Below are positions 1 to 7,505 of a DNA stretch of 21,232 nt, one piece after another; position 1 is the stretch's first letter; each line of letters starts with the position of its first letter. The stretch is taken from contig JALLPB010000187.1 of assembly GCA_036939975.1 (NCBI GenBank), positions 1-21,232 of the forward strand, read 5' to 3'. Under the pieces are notes generated by a model. It made no database searches. It was not told the origin of the DNA and saw nothing but the letters and a program-made list of their open reading frames with translations. This DNA is from Cyclostephanos tholiformis. Taxonomy: Eukaryota > Bacillariophyta > Thalassiosirophyceae > Thalassiosirales > Thalassiosiraceae. A program made the position numbers and the translations under genes.

Positions 1-1302
1 CAGGGCATCGCCGAGTATGAAACGGGGCAAATTTTCATTAACGAAGAATTCCGTCGCCTCGTGCATGAACGTCGACGTCCTGTCCATATTGTGAGGGCTG
101 ATGAGCACGTTGTCCATCCCCCAGAGCACGTGATCCGGCGGGAGTGGTTCCGTCGAGAACACGTCCAACGCCGCTCCGCGCAATCTGCCATCGTTGAGGG
201 ACGCGACGAGCGCGTCCTCGTCGACCACGGGTCCCCTCCCGAGGTTGATGAATACCTGACCCCTCCTGGAGGCGTCGAACGCGTCGGCGTCGACCATCCC
301 CCGAGTCTCGACCGTCGACGGCGCCGAGCAAACGACGTAATCCGATACGGACATCAATTTGCGCAAATTCGATTTACCGGTGCCGTAAACCTCGTCGCAT
401 ATCGGATCCCCCACCGACTTATCGGGATTCCGTCGCAACGCCACGATCCTCATCCCGTACACGCTCGCCAATTTCGCCGTCGCCCTACCGATGTCGCCGT
501 ATCCCACGATGCCCATGGTCTTCCCTCGCAGTTCCTCAATGTCGAAGCCATCCCACGTCCTAGATACGCGCTGACGTAATAATCGCGGTACGTTCTTCGC
601 GTAGTACGAACACGCCATCATGGCGTATTCGGCGAGTGAGCTCGAGAATTGTCCCTTGGCGTTGGTCACGATCACACCACCGCGATGACGATCGCGCTCC
701 ATCGACGACGATGATGACGATGACGATATCGCGTTCGGGAGGACGTCCGATTCGAGGAAGTCGATGCCGGCGGAACGAACGTGTATCCATTCCACTGATG
801 GGAACTTTTCCAACATTAGGGGCAATTGATCCCGAGCGCGGGGACAGCTGGGCGAAACGAATAGCACGTTCGGTCGTTCGGGAACGAGGTCGTCATCGAA
901 GTCGGACGTTGACGTCCCGATCGCGAGCAAACGCGAACCGAAGGGCAAAGTCGAATTCGTCAACGGACCGTTCGCATCGTCGTCGGACGATGCCAGGCAC
1001 AGTATCCGAGCCTCCCTCTTGATGCTATCGGGGGACATGTCCAATACGTACGACGCCTCGCCCCTTCGGCTCTCTTCGCGATTCCAGTACTTGTAATCCC
1101 CCAGGCTGGGATCCCAAGCCTCCTTGTTCGTGCATGGCGTGGGGTGGTAAAAGCGACGCGTCGACGACAACGAAGTAAGCGGCAGGAGGGAGGCCGGTGG
1201 GACATGCTCCCCTCCTATCGAATGTAGATGTCGTTGGGGTGGGGATGATGCATCCCATCGAAGTAGGAGCTTGCATCGTAGCATTCGAGCTCGAGGCGTC
1301 AT
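1..1302 (-). CDS. D-isomer-specific 2-hydroxyacid dehydrogenase, C-terminus cut by window edge
   Basis: Uninterrupted frame of 434 codons from ATG at 1302 to the left edge; an in-frame stop lies just upstream of the ATG. The product is an NAD(P)-dependent oxidoreductase interconverting a 2-keto acid and a D-2-hydroxy acid; the substrate (hydroxypyruvate, glyoxylate, phosphoglycerate) cannot be told. The Rossmann motif GYGDIG is at residues 267-272. The family catalytic residues are all visible: Arg356 in NLGRGPVVDE, Glu385 in DVFSTEP and His404 in LISPHN. The first 60 or so residues are rich in Arg, Ser and Leu, before the region beginning WDPSLGDYKYW, and could be an organelle-targeting leader (inference). 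A run of Ser at 193-200, from imperfect GAC/GTC-type repeats, is inserted in the substrate-binding half. Few residues should be missing, since the NAD domain is past its last catalytic His. Divergent from the next gene. Confidence 0.88.
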   Translation of the reverse strand, partial: MTPRARMLRCKLLLRWDASSPPQRHLHSIGGEHVPPASLLPLTSLSSTRRFYHPTPCTNKEAWDPSLGDYKYWNREESRRGEASYVLDMSPDSIKREARILCLASSDDDANGPLTNSTLPFGSRLLAIGTSTSDFDDDLVPERPNVLFVSPSCPRARDQLPLMLEKFPSVEWIHVRSAGIDFLESDVLPNAISSSSSSSSMERDRHRGGVIVTNAKGQFSSSLAEYAMMACSYYAKNVPRLLRQRVSRTWDGFDIEELRGKTMGIVGYGDIGRATAKLASVYGMRIVALRRNPDKSVGDPICDEVYGTGKSNLRKLMSVSDYVVCSAPSTVETRGMVDADAFDASRRGQVFINLGRGPVVDEDALVASLNDGRLRGAALDVFSTEPLPPDHVLWGMDNVLISPHNMDRTSTFMHEATEFFVNENLPRFILGDAL

Positions 1303-1560
1303 GGTCGGACAGGATAATAATTATTTTATGTCATGAAAAGGAATATTTTATCGTGTCGTATCGTACACTCTGTGTACTATCGTACCTATTTTTGGGGAAG
1401 AGAAAATCTTGCATGCTTCAAGTTCAATTCACGTGATGTTTTGTGCACACGTTTCCCGCGTAAAAAATTGGCAGCGGGCCCGCGCCCGCGCGTTTCTGTG
1501 ACTATCATACGTACCTTAATATTTAAACCTGGTAAATTGTTGTGATAATTATTGTCCGCC
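1303..1560. promoter_or_regulatory. Divergent intergenic region, dehydrogenase / Cys-module gene
   Basis: This 258-base stretch separates two start codons facing away from each other, so it should hold both promoters and both 5' UTRs. It is AT-rich near 1310-1420 and contains a GC-rich block around 1475-1495. I see no clear TATA box, RNA gene or coding potential. Confidence 0.3.
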
Positions 1561-3294
1561 ATGACCATCACCCGCGTTTTGGATGACGCCGCCACCCTAA
1601 ACCTCTACGGCGCGAATTTGCGCGACGACGATTCGTCGTCATCGACTAGCAATAACGAAATGACCCAGCATGAATTCGACGATATGACGAATGCCGAATT
1701 CGGCTCGTGGAGGGAGACGGAGGGGATCGAGAGGTCCTCCATCGGCGGCGGGAGGAGGAGTGGTAGGAGGAGTAGTAGGAGGGACAATATCGATCTTTCC
1801 GAACGAGGAACGCGGAAAAACGATGGGACGAGGAGATCGATTCATCATCCCCGATCGTTCCCCCCGATGGCGACATCGCGCGTCGGCGCGTCGACGACGA
1901 TGCTCGACGGCGGCATCAATCCCAGAATCAGCGCGTGCGACGATTGGGGGCGGGAGGACGACGACGATAATGGCGACGACGACGGTGGGCAAGAGGCCAC
2001 CGCCAAGGAAACGAAGGACACTGCGATCCGCGGGGGGAGGGGTGTTATCTCCTCGGATAATATTATGGTCAGCGTCTTCATCAGGGGGTGGTGCGTAGTG
2101 TGGGTCATATTCGCGATGTCGGTCATAGTCATCGAGGTCCTCTCGCCGGATCGATCCGCCATCATCCAAAGCGCCCAATTCGGAAGCAGGGACATCGTCA
2201 GGGTGCGCAACGAACAGCAATTCCTCGAATTGTCGGAAAGAGTGGTATCGTCGTGCTCGTATTCGAACCTCGATGCCGAGATCGGTAGGGAGGAATGTCG
2301 CGAATTGTGCCACGATCACATGTGCTGCTTCGTCGACGACGACAATGACGACGACCACTACGAAGACAACGAGAACGGGAGTAACGATAATGAGTTAACG
2401 ACGGACGGTCGACGGATAATGCATCGCGCATACTCATCGGGCAGTGGTAGCTGCTCGAACGATCCTAGGAAGATGTGCGCCGCGTACGCGGGATGTCAAT
2501 CGCTCGTGATATCGGAGGAGGATGCGATCATATACGACGCGGATGGCGTGGAAGTTTTCGGGGATGTCGAGAACGACGAGTACATTCCAGATGATGCCGA
2601 CGATGGTCGATGGTCGCATCCGTCGGCCGCGTCGGGAGAGATATCGTACGACGAGGAGGACGATCTTGCCGGCCTATCCGGCGGGGCGAATTCCACCACC
2701 CTCGCATCGGACCTGCGGCTGGTACGGCGCGTCATCTCCTCGGTCTGCTCCACGGCGAATCTGCACACCAAGCGCGGCTTGCTGGAATGCGCGTCGCTGT
2801 GCAATCCGAGCGTATGCTGCTTCGATAAAAACGAAATATTATCCCTCAATCCGAAATTGGACATCGTGCTGAAAATGGAGGGTATCGACGATACGATTCT
2901 GAATACGTCCCTAATGGGCACGTGCACGGGTAAAGAAATGACGGCGCGGGGTCATCATTTCTGCCAGGCTCACATCGGATGCAAATATATGCTATTCCTC
3001 GGATCACCGTCGGCTGCCCACTTATCGCACGCCTTCGCCAATGATGCCGACGTGATGTACGAGGAGGACGATCAACTCGCATCGAGCAGCATCCCGGATA
3101 GTGCAAAACAACACACGCTCATCACGGTATCTGCCTTATTCGGGATGATTCTTGGGGTGACCATATACTTGTTGAGATACAATCGAGAATACGCCCCGTT
3201 AAAAGACATGAAGATGCCATCGAACAGGATGTCTTTCGATAACGCGGATGATGCTCGTTCTTCCCAAAGTCACAATGATGTGGAGTTTGTTTAA
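1561..3294 (+). CDS. Two-span membrane protein with a duplicated eight-cysteine module
   Basis: 577 residues from ATG 1561, the first ATG of the frame. I do not recognise a named family. Residues 1-170 are very acidic, Ser/Arg-rich and low-complexity, with no signal peptide. A hydrophobic segment lies at about 172-194 and a second at about 521-538, followed by a 40-residue tail. Between them are two copies of a cysteine module: copy 1 has Cys 232, 246, 250, 255, 256, 298, 306, 312; copy 2 has Cys 396, 410, 414, 419, 420, 455, 468, 474. The intervals 14, 4, 5, 1 and the last 6 are identical, and both share an E-C-x2-L-C-x4-C-C-F core. The segment between the spans is therefore likely luminal or extracellular and disulfide-bonded, with both tails cytosolic (inference). 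Acidic linkers interrupt each module. No introns. A ligand-binding or surface role is only a guess. Confidence 0.8.
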   Translation: MTITRVLDDAATLNLYGANLRDDDSSSSTSNNEMTQHEFDDMTNAEFGSWRETEGIERSSIGGGRRSGRRSSRRDNIDLSERGTRKNDGTRRSIHHPRSFPPMATSRVGASTTMLDGGINPRISACDDWGREDDDDNGDDDGGQEATAKETKDTAIRGGRGVISSDNIMVSVFIRGWCVVWVIFAMSVIVIEVLSPDRSAIIQSAQFGSRDIVRVRNEQQFLELSERVVSSCSYSNLDAEIGREECRELCHDHMCCFVDDDNDDDHYEDNENGSNDNELTTDGRRIMHRAYSSGSGSCSNDPRKMCAAYAGCQSLVISEEDAIIYDADGVEVFGDVENDEYIPDDADDGRWSHPSAASGEISYDEEDDLAGLSGGANSTTLASDLRLVRRVISSVCSTANLHTKRGLLECASLCNPSVCCFDKNEILSLNPKLDIVLKMEGIDDTILNTSLMGTCTGKEMTARGHHFCQAHIGCKYMLFLGSPSAAHLSHAFANDADVMYEEDDQLASSSIPDSAKQHTLITVSALFGMILGVTIYLLRYNREYAPLKDMKMPSNRMSFDNADDARSSQSHNDVEFV

Positions 3295-3711
3295 TTTGTA
3301 TGGCGCTAATACATTTGATGATGAAGTAAATGAGAGCTTCTCTTCCTTGAGGATGAATCGACATAGGTCGATATGAAATCTAGTTGTTGGATCTTGAATG
3401 ATCGTCGAACGGATTATACCCTTTTACTACATCACCGTACCCATTCAGATAGCCCTCATTCGCGCCCGACTTAATGCGACACGGTATTCATCCATCCCAA
3501 TGAAGTTGAGGACGGCGCTCCCTGCCTTTCAAACTACCGAAGAGATGATGCGTCGATGATCTCCTTTCTTTAGGTAACTTTGGCGTGGTAGTACCAGCAG
3601 ACTCTACACTAACTAGCTTTCCAGTGCTTCTGACCTGCACTAGCGAGCTAAACAATCGATGGATGTAAAATCAAGTAGTTTAATTTGCACCGCATGTCCT
3701 TTTTTATCATA
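3295..3711. other. Convergent 3' intergenic region
   Basis: 417 bases between two stop codons facing each other. No convincing ORF, tRNA or canonical AATAAA. A two-part stem-loop is possible at 3614-3650: outer arms TAGCT/AGCTA and inner arms AGTGC/GCACT around a nine-base loop. Otherwise presumed 3' UTR of both neighbours. Confidence 0.35.
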
Positions 3712-5688
3712 CTATTGAAATAACTGACCGGCTTCTATTTTTCCAACATCGCACGAATCTTCAAAGAAGCACGAGTGCAACCTTAAGATGGCGTCGTCGA
3801 TCTGATCCTCTTTCACGACGAAACTTATGTTGTTCTTCGAGGCACCTTGACTCATCATCTCCACCTTCGTCCCGTGGGCGCTGAACGAACGGAACACGGT
3901 CGCCAGCACGTCCGAACTCCGCCCGACGTCGGCGATCAGGGTCAGGATGGCCCTATCGTTGTGCAATTCCACATCGGCGAATTTGCTAAGGTCCTCGCAC
4001 AGGGCCTTGATATCGTCGTTGCGCTGTTTCTTGTCGAGGGTCACCGAAACCGAAACCTCCGACGACGCTAGGACGTCCACGGAAACCTTATTCTTCTCGA
4101 AGTCCGCGAATACCGTGCCGAGGAAACCGTAAGCGCCGAGCATTTGAAGCGAGCGTATGTCCATCAGGGTCACACCCCGCTTGCAGGTGATGGCGGTCAC
4201 CAACCGATCTGGATTGCCCACCCCATCAATGACCGATCCAGGAGCCGACGGATTGTAAGAGTTCTTGACCCGAACCGGTATGTCCGCCTTCAAAGCCGGT
4301 TGCATGGCGATCGGATGCAGGACCTGCGCGCCGAAGTAAGCAAGCTCGGAAGCTTCCTCGTAGGAAACCTGTGCCACTGGGATGGCGTTCTTGACGAGAC
4401 GAGGATCCGCGGTTAGTATCCCGTCCACGTCCTTCCAAACCTGAATCTCGTCGACTTTGAGCGCGGCTCCGATGGCGGTGGCGGTCAAATCGGATCCGCC
4501 TCGGCCGAGAGTCGTTATTCTGCCATTAAGATTGTGCCCTATGAAACCAGTCACCACCGCGACGACGTTGGGATCGACTCTCCTCTCGAACCTCTCCCGT
4601 ATCGAATCGATCGCGGTCGGTAGTAGCTTGGCATCACCGAAATTGTCGTCAGTGTACACCCCCACGTCCCACGCGTCGAAAGCCTGGGCCGGGACACCGA
4701 TCTGATTCAACCTCGCGGCGACGATACGGACCGAACATCGCTCTCCGTAGCTAACGAGCTGATCGAGCGATCGGGGCGATAGTTCCTGTAAAAGACGGAC
4801 GCCGTTGAGCATGTCCTGACACTCGTCGAGCAGACGACCGACCTCCTTTCTCGTGTGATCCGGTAATTCGAAGTCGTCGCACGTGCCGAGGTGGAGGGTG
4901 CGAAGGGCCTCGATGTCGACCCGTCCCGTCTCGAGGGCTACGTCGCCGGCGGTAAGCAGGGCGTTGGTCGTCTTTCCCATGGCCGAGCAAACGACTGCTC
5001 TCGGCCTGACGGGGACCTCCGCGATATCCCCCACGACGCCACCCCCCCCTCCTTCGACGAACATCGCGTCTCCCTCGTTTGTCGTCTTCGTCTCCAAGGG
5101 CGGAGGCAGAGGCGGCCTCATCCTGTCCCTGATGAGCCTCGTGACCCTGTCGATGCACTCCGAGTTCGCGAGGGAGCTGCCGCCGAATTTCATCGTCACG
5201 TCGATGGAGCCAGTTCGGGGCGCGGTCGATCCTGGACGGGGTTCGACGGCGATGCGTCGCTGGTTAAGATTCGAGCGGTAGTCGGCGGTGACGTCCGTGA
5301 TGCGCTTGGATGAGGTGGTGGAGGTGGTGGAGGGCGTCCGCGGCCGGTCGTACCGGAGATTTTTGGAGGGACGATCGGAGACGTCGTCGTCGTCCACGGA
5401 GTCGGAGGACGACGACGAGAAGAGGGTCGTCCATTCCGTCATAATCCGCTGCGTGTCGAACGCTGACGAACACGATGCGGGACGGCCATGGAGACTTGCG
5501 GGCGCGGCGCGGAACGCGTGTACGTCGACGATTACGACGCTCATCGATGTCAACGCCGCCGCGGTCGTCAGGAGGAGGAGATTAGGGGCGCCGCCGATCC
5601 CAACTCGCGCATTATTTGACATTGTGTTCATTCGCTTCGATCGTGACTCGATCTCGATGGTGGTACTGAATAAAAAATGTGAGGCCAC
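3712..5688 (-). CDS. AK: Aspartate kinase, plastid-targeted, monofunctional
   Basis: 658 codons without intron from ATG at 5688. It phosphorylates aspartate to aspartyl-4-phosphate, the first step to Lys, Thr, Met and Ile. The kinase core shows KFGGSS (167-172), VCSAMGKTTN (about 233-242), GRGGSD (395-400) and VDGILTADPR (421-430). The C-terminal part (about 495-655) reads as two ACT regulatory domains, so feedback inhibition by Lys or Thr is expected; there is no homoserine dehydrogenase part. The hydrophobic segment 37-57 followed by VHA|FRAAP resembles the diatom ASAFAP-type signal-peptide junction, with Phe at +1 giving a stroma-directed presequence. Met20 (5631) or Met23 (5622) would give a more normal signal-peptide length than Met1. 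Residues 64-160 form a long low-complexity spacer, and a Pro/Gly-rich insert lies at about 191-228 inside the kinase domain. Divergent from the fucosyltransferase-like gene. Confidence 0.95.
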   Translation of the reverse strand: MASHFLFSTTIEIESRSKRMNTMSNNARVGIGGAPNLLLLTTAAALTSMSVVIVDVHAFRAAPASLHGRPASCSSAFDTQRIMTEWTTLFSSSSSDSVDDDDVSDRPSKNLRYDRPRTPSTTSTTSSKRITDVTADYRSNLNQRRIAVEPRPGSTAPRTGSIDVTMKFGGSSLANSECIDRVTRLIRDRMRPPLPPPLETKTTNEGDAMFVEGGGGGVVGDIAEVPVRPRAVVCSAMGKTTNALLTAGDVALETGRVDIEALRTLHLGTCDDFELPDHTRKEVGRLLDECQDMLNGVRLLQELSPRSLDQLVSYGERCSVRIVAARLNQIGVPAQAFDAWDVGVYTDDNFGDAKLLPTAIDSIRERFERRVDPNVVAVVTGFIGHNLNGRITTLGRGGSDLTATAIGAALKVDEIQVWKDVDGILTADPRLVKNAIPVAQVSYEEASELAYFGAQVLHPIAMQPALKADIPVRVKNSYNPSAPGSVIDGVGNPDRLVTAITCKRGVTLMDIRSLQMLGAYGFLGTVFADFEKNKVSVDVLASSEVSVSVTLDKKQRNDDIKALCEDLSKFADVELHNDRAILTLIADVGRSSDVLATVFRSFSAHGTKVEMMSQGASKNNISFVVKEDQIDDAILRLHSCFFEDSCDVGKIEAGQLFQ

Positions 5689-6017
5689 TGTTACCTCAGT
5701 CGGGATGCAATGCCATCGGTAAGAGTGTTTATGTTACTCCTCTCAATGGACTCGAAATCGAGCGCGAGACAGGAGGGGGGGGAATACCGACGGATTAAGG
5801 CCAGACCGATTGTCTTTTTAGAAACAACCTACGATATTCCAACCCATTCAAAATCATATCTTCTGGAATCTCAATCACTGGGAAACCAATCCAGAGAGGA
5901 GGAGATAGAGGCTTCGGGACCGCTCGCAACATTATGTGTTGTTAGCGATGCTCCCACCCCCCCATCGCCATCCTAGCGAACACTTGGGCAGACAACATGT
6001 TTTGATACTTTACTACC
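5689..6017. promoter_or_regulatory. Divergent intergenic region, aspartate kinase / fucosyltransferase-like
   Basis: 329 bases between two outward-facing start codons, so presumed shared promoter. An 88-codon frame at 5710-5976 has no recognisable features and I take it as chance. No clear TATA box or structured RNA seen. There is a run of G at about 5776-5783 and of C at about 5958-5964. Confidence 0.3.
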
Positions 6018-7395
6018 ATGAAAAGAACGGGTCGTTGGTTACGGCGATGCTTGATCTCCCTGTGCTTGTGTTTGCATTATAATCTACATCTAGATCTAGA
6101 TATGCATCATCAAGGAGCATCATCTGCCATGGCCGATAAGGTCGAACAACAGCTTGTCTGTGCCTTGTGGGAAACGAATATGGATGAGTGGTGGCAAATG
6201 CATCCCGACTGGGAACCCCACGCCGAAAATCAGACACACACTTGTTTCCGACCTATTCCACACGAGGCCCCCGCTGCATTGCTGCGTTTAATTCACCACA
6301 ATCAATTCTCGGGAAACTGCGAAAAAGTCATGACCCGAAATATATTACCGCACGGGTATGGCTCCTCAATAAGCTGGTTGGGTATTGGATTTTGGGCCGC
6401 CCTCCAGGCTCACCGTCCCTATCAAACAAATAAACATTGGGAGGGATTCAGGTGGACTTACGCACCACCATACAACTTGAGTGAGATTCCACCGGGACAA
6501 AATCGATCATGGGCGGCATGTCCCCGACAAGATCACACTTGTTACTTTTTACCCATTAGTAATTGTACGGTGGAGTATGGGCCATCCACCGATACCTATA
6601 AGAAAACCGCAATCAAGAAACAAATTGAGATGAATTCCGTAACACCAGAAATATATGCCTGGGTCATTTTCTACTTGACTCGGCCACGCCAACTGGTTCG
6701 TCAGCGTATGGTTCAAATCATGAGGGACGAGGCGCCCCATTTGCCGCCTGGCAACAATTGCACCTGGATTCATGTCCGCAGAGGTGATGCCCTGAGTGAA
6801 AATAATCGATGGGGGAAGTCTCGCAGTTTTCACGGTGAGTATACACCAACCTCTAGAAACCGTCCAATCATTTGTTCCTCACTTACTTTAGCGCACTCAT
6901 GCGATCTTTCAAGCCCTTGAGGAATATCTCACCAAGGGTAATGTAACTCCCGGTGACATCGTCCTACTGCTGACTGACGATCAAATGGCCATAGAGGAAG
7001 CACAACTTTTACACCCCGCATATATCTGGAAGTTTTGGAACCGAACTCGTCATCGAGGACAAACGAGAAAACGACACACGCATATTATAAACGACCACGC
7101 CCACGAGTTTCTGATCTTGTTGATCGAACTGGAACTGGCCGGACAATGTGCCAAAGGAGTGCACGGTATTACTAATATGAAACTCATGATCCGAAATTCC
7201 ATGATTAGAAAACAAAATGGATTGTCCAAAATCCAACTGATAGATATCGATAATAATAGACGACCTGTGGGGATAAGTCAGGATGCCAGCCAGTTTATCG
7301 AGGCGATCGAAGCCAAGTTAGAGGAAGTGAGACAGTTCAGGCAAACCAATCAAGGTAATACTAGAAAAGGTGACACTCAAGCAACCTTAAAATAA
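6018..7395 (+). CDS. GT23 / FUT8-like fucosyltransferase, two exons
   Basis: Model join(6018..6834, 6914..7395), 432 residues; the 79-base intron (GTGAGT...TTTCAAG) restores the family reading SFH-A-LEEYL across the junction. Reading through instead meets a stop. The fold looks like the alpha-1,6-fucosyltransferase family: HVRRGD at 252-257 corresponds to the FUT8 HVRRTD GDP-fucose motif, the FHALEEYL region follows, and LLLTDDQ with TDD at 293-295 matches the second conserved acidic motif. An upstream HGYGSSISWLGIGFWAAL segment (112-129) fits the family's N-terminal nucleotide-sugar fold entrance. The N-terminus (MKRTGRWLRRCLISLCLCL) is a basic plus short hydrophobic stretch, consistent with a type II Golgi anchor. 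N-glycosylation sequons are present (for example NQT 71, NLS 153, NRS 162). At 432 residues it is shorter than animal FUT8 and shows no recognisable SH3 end. The acceptor is unknown; core fucosylation is inference. Confidence 0.7.
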
Positions 7396-7505
7396 GAAAT
7401 TGTTCAAACCATGTAATGTAACAAAATTTGCTACAGATAGTGATTATAATCTGTAGTACGAGAGCTCGTAAAAATGTCAATGTTATTTTGATGTGATTAA
7501 CGATT
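7396..7505. terminator. Convergent 3' region with two adjacent hairpins
   Basis: Only 110 bases separate the stop codons of the fucosyltransferase-like and Hsp70 genes. They hold two abutting inverted repeats: CTACAGAT (7431-7438) with ATCTGTAG (7449-7456) around a ten-base loop, then TACGAG (7457-7462) with CTCGTA (7465-7470) around two bases. Both are symmetric and so usable from either strand; a role in 3'-end formation of overlapping transcripts is inferred. Confidence 0.35.

Noticed and set aside
61..579. 172-codon forward frame over the dehydrogenase
   Set aside because: It lies opposite a frame with full NAD-binding and catalytic motifs; composition is typical of an antisense shadow in GC-rich coding DNA.
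1639..2358. 239-codon reverse frame inside the Cys-module gene
   Set aside because: Antisense to the acidic low-complexity region; rich in Val/Arg/Pro from reverse reading of GAC/GAT repeats, no domain features.
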